Assembly (NCBI GenBank): GCA_027924585.1
Contig: BSBM01000372.1
Coordinates: 37,460,501 to 37,524,500, forward strand
Direction of reading: 5' to 3'
Source of the DNA: Larix kaempferi
Taxonomy: Eukaryota; Streptophyta; Pinopsida; Pinales; Pinaceae
DNA: 64,000 nucleotides
Part shown: positions 35,456-45,958 of the stretch, one piece after another
Numbering within the stretch: position 1 is the stretch's first letter
How the letters are laid out: the number at the start of each line of letters is the position of its first letter
Translations under genes and position numbers: made by a program
Notes under the pieces: model-generated
The model's database searches: none
What the model saw: only the letters and a program-made list of their open reading frames with translations
Told to the model about the DNA's origin: nothing

Positions 35456-36359
35456 TGTGTTGGAGAAAACTCACTATGGCTTGGGGTAGACCACAACAGA
35501 CAGCTGACTACCAGAAATTAACTCAATTCTTAGTACTATGCTATATAAATGACAATGCTAAGATAATGAAGAATATAACCAACCTCAATCCAAACGTTTG
35601 ATGTAGATCCCCGTTGGAGTTTTTCAATCCACGCACTTGAATCTGCAAATTAGTCTTGACAGCCAATACACGACAAGTATTTATAATATATAAACGACAT
35701 TAACATCACCAATAGCAATGGCCCATGATATCACAAGTAAATGCAACACAATGTAATATAAACAACATTTACAACATTATTGGACGAGAATATGAGTATT
35801 TCTATTAATAAACAAGAAGAAGTACAATGTGATACAACCTCTTGCCGGCAACCAATATGAACCAAGATCTGGGTCAATCCACTTGTGCCTCCACCACTTC
35901 AATCCTCTATGAATGGCAAACTCAAACTAGAATATGAGTTTGGAAGGTGAACATAAAGGGTTCACAACTACAAGGATCAATGAGTGTAGACTCAAGATAG
36001 GGAAAAAATCCACTAGAGTTCTCTTGCTCTTCTTTCTCCTCTCGTCCATAAGCCATATGTGCTCAATATATAGTCCTCTCAAAGGTAGATGAAAGGACAC
36101 ATCGAGGCGTTTCGGGGCAAATGGAGGGCCAAAGGTCACCCTATGACCGCTTTTTGGGAGTAAAAAGTAATTAACTAGTGATTTTTACCATTTTACATGC
36201 TACCCGCGGGCTATAGTGATGCAACTCACGGGTACGCCTGCTGTGGTGATGCAACTAGCGTACAAGGGAAAAAATAGGGAAAAATAGTGTCTGAAGGATA
36301 TAAAGTGGATCTGAGTCAGTGAAATGGATCTTGTAGGCCAAAGAATGCTGATGCTCACA
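35456..36359 (-). repeat. E2 5' LTR
   Basis: 904 bp, ends TGTGAG...CAACACA on the minus strand, matching the left LTR at about 95% by eye. A TATA-like ATATATAG (minus: CTATATAT) lies at about 36068. The right end joins flank B' through a shared CACA. Confidence 0.8.
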
Positions 36360-37198
36360 TTTGTCTTTTGACCTTGTAGAATGCAATTTTGTTGGCATTT
36401 ATATATAGACCTACCTAGCACATATCGGACTAATAAACCACCTTGATATTTAACTGACAAACCTCTGGTGTCAGAAAAATCAAATTAAAAACTGTGATTT
36501 CCATCTAGTTGGTTAAACTGGAGTACCTCAGTACATCGAAGAAAGTTGGCTCTTGAAATAGATCATAAGGAAATGCTTTGGAACAAATGTTGATATTTTT
36601 TCCGACATAATGACAATTAGAGGATTGATAAGCACATACCCAACCAAAGTTTACATCTTCAAAACAACACAAAAAATTATTAAATACCTGAATGATACTA
36701 ATCTTTCCTCTAAGATGTCTGCGAATATAGCATGTAATATAGGTTAAACCACCTTATTATCTTAAAATTCACTCAAAAATGCCAATGCACCAATGGATGT
36801 AGAAAGAAGAAATGTAGGTAAATTAACAAATTGCATTATCAATTGAGACCTTGGTAAGAAGAATAAATTAATTCCCTAAATATGGAAAAAGAATTTCGAT
36901 TCAATATTTTGCAGGAACTGTTGAGCATAAGTATCCCCTTCATCATACCCAATGTATTGGTTCTATAATGTGTAATTGTAGAAAATTATATATATATATA
37001 TATACAGAAAATATGCTCTCTTCAACAACATAAATAATGGCTACTGAGTACAACTATGCACATTAATAGATGATATCCTTGAGCAAGTTCACTCCCATGC
37101 CATAGGTAAGAAGCCAACAAGTTGAACTCAAATTTTATCACATTCTGCAGAATCATCCATTTGGAGCTATGTTGAACTTTGTTAGGATAATATTTAAC
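36360..37198. repeat. Flanking duplication B', right copy
   Basis: 839 bp matching 18264-19103, but placed to the right of E2 and continuing into unique DNA (ACTATCTAG). Includes the (TA)n run near 36988. Confidence 0.8.
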
Positions 37199-38039
37199 AC
37201 TATCTAGAAGTGATCCCAATATAAAACAACATTGGAGCACAATATATAGAATTAACTATTAGTGGCACGAGCACGTGCACCCCCACCCGTAACCTTCTTT
37301 TAGAACCTGCATTGAGCCAGTTTTTTGGATAAGCTGTGCCCATGAAAAACATTGAACCAATTTACTAATAGATATCCATTTCTCTACAGTACAAGGAACA
37401 ACATTTCAGAACTAACTTGTTAAGCCATGCCATAATTATTTGATTTTGATGAATCAATTAACATGGATATGCCAAAACAGAAGTATTGATCCACAAATTG
37501 AAATACTTAAATCCAACTTGTGTAGATAATGTAAAAAGTTTATAAATTATAAATGAGAATGACTTCAAAATATGCTAAAGTGCTACTTAGTGTTAACCTC
37601 TCCAGTTATCACTTGCTGAGTTAAATCACAAACCTTGATCACCATTAGGATTTTCCACTTGTTTGACAAGCATAAAACTTAACAGTTTTCAGGATTTCAG
37701 GATTTCAACGTTCCACTGGATTCTATCATGTATGAGGGTAAGGGATTGGTTTTAATCAATCACCTCAACCTCTCTATGTACCTTGATGTTGGTGGTGTTG
37801 ATTGTTGAAAACTTGAAACCCTCTATCGTGACTTTAATCAAAATGTACCCTTCAGTGAAGCAAAATCAGTTACTAAGCATGGGATTTTTTTTCTAATTCT
37901 ACCTTATTTTAACACTTGGATTATGAAGTTTCACCAAAATTGTAGGTTGTTGATTAATGTCCTTGGAGGATCAACTTCAAGATTCAAAGTAGAGGCAAGG
38001 GATAGAGCCTAGAGGAAGGGGGAACAAGGTTCTATTGTG

Positions 38040-38146
38040 TTAATAATTGATGCATCCTCCCTCCACCCAATGTATTAACTTAATATCTGGTTGATGCACC
38101 CTCCCTCGAACCATTTATACATAATTGATGCACCCTCCCTCCACCC
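38040..38146. repeat. Three copies of a 25-bp motif
   Basis: TTGATGCACCCTCCCTCCAC with small variants at about 38047, 38092 and 38126. Confidence 0.7.
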
Positions 38147-40139
38147 AAAAATAAAAACTTGTGCACTTGCTCTCATGAGTAGAAGCTCCATCTTTCATGT
38201 TATAAGACATAAATCCATCATGGTTGTATGAAGATGATAAATCAGTATGATAATGAGTCATAAGATCTTGAGCCTGATTAGTAGCCATATTTGGCATTAG
38301 TACTAAGGTAAACTGAACAGTTTGATGACCCACCACTGGAAAAGATGGTTGGTGAACCTCAAAAAACTGTGTCTAAACTAGCTGCAAATAATGATCTTGT
38401 TAAGCTTGATGCTCAACTGATATACCTAAATATGTGAATTGAGGTTGTGCTTGCTGAGCTTCCATAGCGGCTTCCCATGCTCTGGCTCTGGTAGCCCTAT
38501 CTTGTTCATTGTTGACTCCAGTGTTTTTACCTGCAACATTTTTATCAACAAGAAAATGAATTCAAAACCATGAATGCCACTTACAAGTGAAGGAAGGGAT
38601 TTGAAATATATATACAGAAAGTGGGAAAAACTATCAATGGATTTTCCACTTCCACAACCCTTTCACTCTTTGAACTTGCAGATTAGTCCAGGAGGTGAAA
38701 GCATTTGCTTTAAAGAGATTGTTGAGAGTTCACATCTCATGGCTAGCATAATAACATCGAGCTTTAAAATTCAACGAAAATGGATATCCATGAACGATAA
38801 AAATCAAGGGGCTACAGTATGAATACATTTTTGAAATCTCTAGCATTGTAAACAATAATTACAAGGAAACAAATAAAACTACTACAACCATATTTATCAG
38901 TGACACAATCAGATCCACCAACCTACAAGAATAGTTGAAATGCTGACAACCTACAAGATTAATTGAAATGAGGACAACTAAATTTGAAATAATTTAATGA
39001 GAGAAACCTCAAGTGAATGTCTAGTGACAAGGATAAGAAAAATATTTCAAAATATGCACTCATCTTATACTGAAAACTGAAATTCCAAGCATCTTTATAA
39101 GAAATTTCAATGGATGCAATACCTGTAAACTTCCAAGATTTCTAGTGACTCTAACTTGTATTTGTCCAAACCTACAATAAAATAATTCAATGCACTAAAT
39201 TAGTTGAAACCAGTTCAAACACTCCAACAGATGATTCTATCCACTGTCCATATGTTCAAACAAGAATATATTACTTGTTAACAAATTAATATGTTAATAT
39301 GTCCATATGTTCAGACAAGAATAAGTACCTTCTGTCATAGCATGGAAAACCTATTGAAACATCGCTTATTTATCCTTTTCAAGCAAAGCATGAATTGGTT
39401 CAGAAAGAAGTACTGCTGAGCATAAGTCACATAAAAATGAAATTCCAATGGTAGTCCAATCATCAAACCTTCCAATTCGTTGATTGCATGTTATATCATA
39501 GTCCCCAGGTATCATAGTCCCCAAGAATCATCTTAGCCACCACAATAATCTCAGGTGTGATACCTAATCCTTGATTTTTTATTCTCAGTGGCATTGCATT
39601 CTCCAGGGCCTGAACTTGATCAAGTATATACACAACTTGTCCACCAATCTATGGCTTTCTAAAACATTTTCTTGGCCAAAATAACCATGAGGTGAAAGAA
39701 TCACATAATTAAAGACCATAGGGATTCTTCCTAGAGGGAAAGTCCTGAACTAACATCATTCAAAATTGTAGGGAATCTAGATCTATAGTATAGCCGAGAC
39801 AAATTGCAAAGATGTTTATTGACCCTATTCCCAGCACCAGAGGTAAAGGCATAGCAAACAAAATGCATATTGGGGATGAGAGAAAATACAAGCCACCATT
39901 ACCCACCATTTCGTAGATGGAAATTCACACACAATTCAAAGCATAAATGATTCATAAAGCATGCTCAACTTACCAGTAACCAGATTTGAAAATCACGATA
40001 GAGTCCAGACCAAAATCGTTACTGAAGTAGAGGCCTATGCAAATCCTTCCAAGGGATTTCGTGGCTAGATCGAGGGCATTGAACGATTCACAAGATTTGA
40101 AGATGCTGCATGATAATGCATCCATGGGATTTTATAGGC

Positions 40140-40400
40140 ACATGGGGGGGGCAAAATAGTTGTTTGAAGCCACCACAATTGAATATCGGGGGATGAAAGA
40201 GTTGTTTTAAGCCGCCATGATTGGTTATCGGGGGGCAAAATAACCATATGAACCCAACAATGAGTGTGTATCGGGGGCGAATGCCATATTTTTGACAAAT
40301 TGAACCAGAAATGAGGGCGAATGACATATCTTTTACCAATCTAACAAGAAATGGAGGGAGAATGCCATATTTTTAGCAAATTTCGGGGGGCGATTTCCAG
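40140..40400. repeat. Degenerate tandem repeats
   Basis: Two interleaved degenerate units: one around ATCGGGGG with AAGCCRCCA (starts near 40140, 40186, 40230 and 40268), and one around GGGCGAATGCCATATTTTT (near 40275, 40313 and 40355), each about 40-55 bp apart. Confidence 0.6.
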
Positions 40401-41739
40401 ATTTTGTGAGAGAGGGTTTCTAGAGGGGAAGGCTATTTTCGTTGAAAATATTATTTTTTAATAAATAGTGGATGATTTTTTTCCCATTTTTTGTTTGATA
40501 TACAAAATTCGCCCACCAAATTTTTGAAACCCCTCGAATTTCTCCCATGGGCTATAATTCGCCCCTAAAATGATCTATGCTTAGTTTACTTGACCCATAA
40601 ATTAATTTCCTCATGGGAATTAATTTTTCCATCATTCCCATTCCATTTTTGAACAACCAGACTTCAATTCCTAGCCATTATGCATGCCCAATAGTGAATG
40701 ATTGTAGAAATCGTAACCAGGAAAAAAGCCATGAGTTTAAGTGCTAAAAATGCCCAGAATTTGTGGTGAGCAGCGAAAACTGATGGGGAATCCATATACA
40801 TAAAATCTGGGGTGAATTTGAGAGTGTAGAATACCCAAAAATTCATAGGAAGACTCAGATTTGGAGGCTGGGAAATTCATTTCCGTTTTTGGGAGTTACA
40901 TGGCCACTAATTTGGAAAAATCCAAGAGTGGATCGAATTGGGAGAGAGATCAGAGGTCGGTATTGCTTGATAAACCAAGTGAAGGAAAGAATCTCTATGG
41001 ATCTAGCAGCTTGGACCTTTCTATACCCACCTTGAAGAGAACTGGAGGGAAGGGGCACCTGAGGGACTGTGTAGCAAATAAGGGGACCTTCCTTGTGTTG
41101 TGTGTCGTAGGTATTGTGGGTTCCAATACTATCTGAGATCAGTTGAGATGCCTGTAGCTCTGTGGTTGAGCTCATTGGATTCGCATTCTCCTTCCCTACT
41201 TCCTTGCATGATTGAAAAGCCCAGCTGTGTGTTGGGTTAGCATAAGTGATTGTGACTATGGCCGTGAGTGAGCCCAAGTAGTTCCTCGTTAGTGGATACA
41301 TAGCCCAACTTAGGGGTGGTCTCTTAGTTGAAGTAATATAGGCTGGACAGAGACCTATGATTGGGTGGAATGTTGCCCTTCCATAGCCAGTTGCTTGGAA
41401 AACTCCAATTAAAGATAAGTGTTTCTATTTATTTATGATAAAATTGCGTATTATGGACGACTGTTAATTATGCTAAATTGAATGAGATGACCCAGTTTGA
41501 ATGACCCAATTAGATGCATGTGTATAGCATCGGAGTTAGTTTATCTCTGTGCATGATTTGATTGGTATGCCTTTGTTGAATATGCTGATATATGCATGAT
41601 ATGTTTGCGAGATGGATTTATTTCCACTGTGTTTGTTATTATGCATCTGCACATGCATTGGAATTTAAATTAAATTGATAATACTGCCTTAGAGGCAAAT
41701 TTTAGCACCCCGTACGTCCGTGATGTTCCCTCCTCTAGT

Positions 41740-41777
41740 CGGATTGAGGGGAGGGGACGTGACAGTGGTATCAGAGC
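41740..41777 (+). other. Isolated LTR 3' end with Met-tRNA primer site
   Basis: GGGGACGTGACA ends at 41763 and is followed after one base by TGGTATCAGAGCC (41765-41777), the classic initiator-Met tRNA primer site of plant LTR-RTs. The LTR upstream and any gag-pol downstream were not recognised, so this is an element remnant. Confidence 0.6.
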
Positions 41778-42004
41778 CAATGGTTGCAGCACTTGGGATG
41801 TTTGGGTCGGAACCTACACCTACAGGCAAAAAATCAGAAATGCACAAGAGGTGTTGGTGAACTTGTGGGATCAATTTGGCCAAAAATCAAAATCTACAAC
41901 TGTTGCAAAAGATCACACCGTTGTGTAGAGATCGCCAAGAGATTTACGACTATACCCATTTACTAAAAAATGGACATTGGACGTGAAAGATATTGGCGTC
42001 AGCG

Positions 42005-42560
42005 CGGTCGCAGAAGGTTGAGGTTGGTGGTGTCGGCTTCCGACTCCCAAGGTATGGAAGGTCGTAGTTGGAGTCGGTAGGTCAGGGGAGTTGTCAATAT
42101 TTGATGTTGTGGTACCAAATTCCGTCCGGACTTACAGAAGGCAATAGTAAGAGTCATGAGGTTGGGGTGGCTTGCTTAGATTTGGTTCCACGGTGCTAAC
42201 TTTCGACTCCTGACGTATGGAAGGTCGTAGCTGGAGTCAGGAGGTCGGGGGTAGTTTGACGAAGTTGGAGTTGCGGTGCCGACTATCGACTCCCGACGTG
42301 TGGAGGGTAGCATTCAGAGTCGGGAAGTCGAGGTCGACTAGTAAAAATTGGTGTTGCGGTGCCATCTTCCGACTCCCAACGTGCGGAAGGTAGAAGTCTG
42401 ATTCAAGAAGTCAGGACTGGTTTGTCAAGTTTGTTTTTTCTGTGCCAACTTCCGACTCCCGACTTACGGAAGACAACAATCAGAGTTAGGAGGTTAGGGG
42501 TGGTTTGCGGAGATCAGTTGGTAGTGACGACTTCTAAATCCCGACGTATAGAACATGGTA
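42005..42560. repeat. 82-bp tandem repeat, about seven units
   Basis: Units centred on TTCCGACTCCCGACGTATGG recur near 42041, 42124, 42204, 42287, 42369, 42453 and 42533, that is every 80-84 bp, each followed by a GGAGTCRGGAGGTCGGGG-like stretch. The two halves of each unit are partly complementary (GACTCC and GGAGTC), so every unit can fold. Confidence 0.8.
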
Positions 42561-43149
42561 GTCGGAAATGGCTCGTATAGATCAGCTGTGCGTTTCGACT
42601 TTCGAATTCTAACCGAAAAAGTTCCAAAGGGTTGGAAAGGTCAAGATCGACTGAGTCAGGGTCAAGACGTCGGGATTAGCCCGAAAATTGTTTCGGCCAT
42701 ATCAGGAGCAGTTTAACTCAGAATTTGATGAGACTTGCGGAATTCAGACTCCATTAGCGAAGGTCATGAAAACAACAGTGAGAGGCCCAAGCTAGTTTTG
42801 CTCCGATTTGACAGAAATATTAGATTAGGGACTTTCAAAGATTAGTGTCTCGATACCACATGGAAGCTCGATTTGGGACGAAATCACTAGGGTGTGGTCA
42901 TGGACTAGGCACATAGCTAAATTTGGAATATTGGAGTCAAATTCCAAAAGGTGCGAAGCCGGGATGCGAAAGAAGGTCAAAATGCACTATTTCGAAGCAC
43001 TTTTTGGGGATTTTGAAAAGCCCGCATGAGGAAAAAGTCGCCCTAGATATTAAAACCAAGAAAATTTATGAACTCAACATTTTACCTACTCATTAAAATA
43101 AGAAACTTTCGTTAGACGAAGTTTTTCCATAAATGCTTAATTTGGGGGT

Positions 43150-43261
43150 AGGGTATTTTTTAAGGATTCTAATATTATACTTAAGTATAGTATCCTAGGC
43201 GATTATTTTAGATTGAAAAAAACTTGTATATAGATAGTTAGGCGAATATTAAACATGAAAC
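43150..43261. repeat. Dispersed repeat C, second copy, left part
   Basis: Matches 11045-11155. It is interrupted after GAAAC by the chromovirus and resumes at 63298. Confidence 0.8.
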
Positions 43262-43646
43262 TGTGATGCACCTGCAACAATTAATTAATAAGAATATGCG
43301 AAACAGCAGAAATGACAGAACTCAGAATCACTTTTATATTGATCACAGGCCACTTCGAGGGGGCAACCTCCTATGAGCAAGCTCAATACAAATAACTTCA
43401 CGGTGCCTTCAATGACCTCAACAGACACATATACTAAGTCTATGCCCAATACTATGAGTCAAAACCATGGGACATATAATACTACGGGACGACTTACAAA
43501 GCATATGCGTACAATACTATGGGTCAATACTATGGGCTCATATAAACTACGGATCAACAAATACTACGGGACGACTTACAAAGCATATGCGTCCAACAAC
43601 AATATACTAACATAGTAAAGAGAAGGGTTGACATAGGTTCCTAACA
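43262..43646 (-). repeat. Chromovirus 3' LTR
   Basis: 385 bp, TGTTAGGAACC to GGTGCATCACA on minus. Contains an internal direct repeat around ACTACGGGACGACTTACAAA (near 43482 and 43561). Close match to 62906-63292. Confidence 0.9.
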
Positions 43647-43659
43647 TCCCCTCTCACTT
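43647..43659 (-). other. Chromovirus polypurine tract
   Basis: Minus strand AAGTGAGAGGGGA directly before the 3' LTR; primes plus-strand DNA synthesis. Confidence 0.75.
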
Positions 43660-44640
43660 AGAAAAAGCTTTGTCTTCAAAGCTTTGGTTGGAGAAATTGC
43701 TGCAGAATCTGAAGGAGTGGTTCCCCGGTAGCATCCTCGGGTTGCATTTCGGGCCACTGATGCCTTTGGAGTGTCAAGGAGGATTGCTTGGAAGGCGATG
43801 AAGAAGAACCTTGTCAGCTGCGTGGAAAATGTGCTCAGAACGGTGCTAATCGGCTTGTTGTTTCAGGCAAATTCTGGCCAGGTGAAGATTGTCCTGCAGA
43901 ATGAGAAGAATCTGATCGCGGTTTCGAAGAACCGAGTCAATTTCCTGAACTGGGGAGCTACTAAGGGTGTATGGAAGAAGAAATGGTGGTGTTTTTCCAT
44001 AGACTGCTTCATATGGTGTCCTTTGAGATGTGGTATTGTACCACTAGAGCGCTGCTAGGAAATCCATAGAAATAGTTGGCCAAAGCTGTGTAGGGATGGG
44101 CAAGGGTTTGAGCAATCTCGAAAGGAGTGTCGTTTCCCTCTTGTTGACTTGGAAAGTATCATCGTCAGCCACCATCTGTTGAATTGTCATTTTTAGTCCC
44201 TGCCAAAAGAAGTTACATTGTTCCCGGCCATACATTTGGCAGAACCCAGAGTGCCCTGTTGATGAAGAAGCATGGAGTTCATAGAAGAGATAGCCCTGTT
44301 GAACATATTGCAACCAATTTGGAACAAAAAGAGCTGTAAGAGAAACTGGGTCATCAATTGTGCGAGAAGGAGCATCTTCCACCATATTGTCCTTACCCTT
44401 CTTGTAAGTGATCACATAGGGATAACCCATGAGTTGGATAACCCATTTCAGGTGTGTTGGGGAGGAGACCCATTGTTCCAGAAAATTTTCCAGACTCGGG
44501 AGATCAGTCTTGATGCAGAAATAATTCCCTAATAGGTATGGCTGCCACTTCTCTATTGCATGCAAAGTAGCCATCAGTTCCTGCTGAGAGGTAGATGTGG
44601 GTAAATTCTTACCGGAAAGGTCTCTTGAAGGCAGCAAGCG
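43660..44640 (-). pseudogene. Chromovirus RNase H and integrase remnants
   Basis: From about 44640 downward: the second half of RNase H (SQQELMATLHAIEKWQPYLLG, then KTDLPSL and VITYKKGKDNMVEDAPSR), then the integrase zinc region (HSGFCQMYGREQCNFFW, with the Cys pair degraded) and the start of the core (ISMDFLAAL). After 44044 only shifted fragments remain (TPYEAVYGK). Not functional. Confidence 0.8.
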
Positions 44641-45211
44641 CATTGGTTCAGCAAAGATACCTGCATATCTATCCAAGGAAGTAGTGGAGACTGTTGATGG
44701 GTGCATCTGAATGGAATTGAGTTGAGCGATGACACCATGTGAATTCTTCTTAAGGATTTTTTCCAGGTGATGTGAACTGATGATGTAGAGAGACCCTGGT
44801 TGTAAGCCCATAAATTTGTGTTGTGCCCCATTGACTTTAAACTGCATCCAAAGTTCAACAAAATCCCATAAGAAGGGGCCAAGTGTGCGTAGCCATTGAA
44901 CGCCCAAAACCACATCACATCCTCATAAGGACAAGGAAAACATGTCAGAGCATAGGTTATAATATTCCATAGAGATACGCACATTGTGACACTTCCCCTT
45001 GCAAGGTAAGGTGCCCCCATTGGAAACCATGACTTCAAAGTTGGAGCAAGGATGGACAAAACAATCAGCCTATTTGGCAATCTGAGGGTCAATGAAGTTA
45101 TGAGTGCTACTAGAATCAATGAGTATGGTAAGAGGGAGATTCTTGAAGTATCCCCCGACCCACATTTTTTGTGGGGTGGTGACGCCGGTTACAACATGGA
45201 GAGAGATCTCG
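44640..45211 (-). pseudogene. Chromovirus aspartic protease remnant
   Basis: Motif IDSSSTHNFIDP near 45115 (normally DSGSTHNF; Gly replaced by Ser), then GCDVVLGVQWLRTLGP near 44900. After LLPSRD, where RT should begin, the sequence jumps to the second half of RNase H, so RT and the first half of RNase H are deleted. Stops interrupt the frame. Confidence 0.8.
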
Positions 45212-45216
45212 GGTGG

Positions 45217-45942
45217 TGTTAACACCTAAAAAGTGCTCACTAGCTCATTCCCTTACTCACATGACCCATTTGTCCACTTTTCCACCATCTGAGCCTCTGA
45301 AACCAACAAAAGGTCACCAAAAGACCTTAGTACACCCCTTTTTCCATTAAAAAAGATTATTTTTCCAAGAAAATCATAAAAAACCCTCAAAAAGGGTCCA
45401 AATTCCCAAAAATATTAAAAAGGGAATTAAAATATTATTTTTATTCAAAAAAGGAAAAAGGAGGGAAAAGTACCTAAACCATGTTGGTCAATACCATTTG
45501 GTTTCCACAAAACCACAAATGGTATCTCCCACCACCAAAACCTATAAAAAGTTGGTAGGGGCTCCTCATTTCACATCCTTCCATTATCTCATCCTTATGC
45601 TGCTGAAATCTCCCCTGAGCACTTTTAGCCATTGAAGCAACCTTGGAGAAGGAGACCTCTTGGAGTTTGGAGCTACTCATCTTGGGAGTTGCTCAACATC
45701 AACCTTCACCATTGAAGGTAATATCGCAAGCACTTGCTTGCCCCCCATTTTTTAATACAAAAAATTATTTCTTATGTTTCTTGTTCTTGATTTTGAAATG
45801 TTTAAATTATTCGCTTAGATTCTTGCTTAGATCCATGAATAGTATTGTTTATTTATTTTATTGTTTTTATTTCTATTGAAACTGCTGCTACTAGTTAGCA
45901 GGTGCCCATAGCACTAAGCCTGGTTGCAAAACCGGGCCAACA
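45217..45942 (+). repeat. E3 5' LTR
   Basis: TGTTAACACC...GGGCCAACA. TATA box CTATAAAA at 45542-45549. Just upstream, 45491-45525 forms an inverted repeat (ATACCATTTG...CAAATGGTAT). Confidence 0.95.
45542..45549 (+). promoter_or_regulatory. TATA box of E3 LTR
   Basis: CTATAAAA in the middle of the LTR; transcription would start near 45575. The same box is in the 3' LTR at 60511. Confidence 0.6.
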
Positions 45943-45946
45943 GTTT

Positions 45947-45958
45947 TGGCGACTCCGC
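45947..45958 (+). other. E3 primer binding site
   Basis: TGGCGACTCCGC four bases after the LTR; its first ten bases equal the E2 site. Confidence 0.75.

Larger units (their letters stand above)
19104..36359 (-). mobile_element. E2: decayed Tat-like Ty3/gypsy element with antisense PMD gene
   Basis: Minus-strand element: 5' LTR 35456-36359, primer site 35442-35451, leader to about 33578, gag (split by a chromovirus fragment), protease, RT-RNase H, integrase, extra RNase H (25656-25228), then a plus-strand PMD-like gene (23375-25053) and the 3' LTR (19104-21392, holding a solo LTR). Organisation matches E3 feature by feature. It is older: gag-pol has several stops and frameshifts and the LTRs differ by about 5% by eye. 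The immediate flanks are TTAAC (left) and TTTGT (right), which do not match. Confidence 0.85.
37199..41700. other. Intergenic DNA, no gene recognised
   Basis: No domain found in the short frames on either strand. Contains repeats at 38040-38146 and 40140-40400. The last part may be the body of a plus-strand LTR whose 3' end is at 41763. Confidence 0.55.

Noticed and set aside
36985-37005. TA-rich run as a promoter
   Set aside because: Simple (TA)n microsatellite also present in the left duplicate; no gene follows.
41765-41777. Possible tRNA fragment
   Set aside because: Matches only the tRNA 3' complement and adjoins an LTR end, so it is a primer binding site.
42005-42560. CRISPR-like regular repeats
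   Set aside because: Units are contiguous and degenerate with no constant repeat/variable spacer pattern, and the DNA is plant nuclear.
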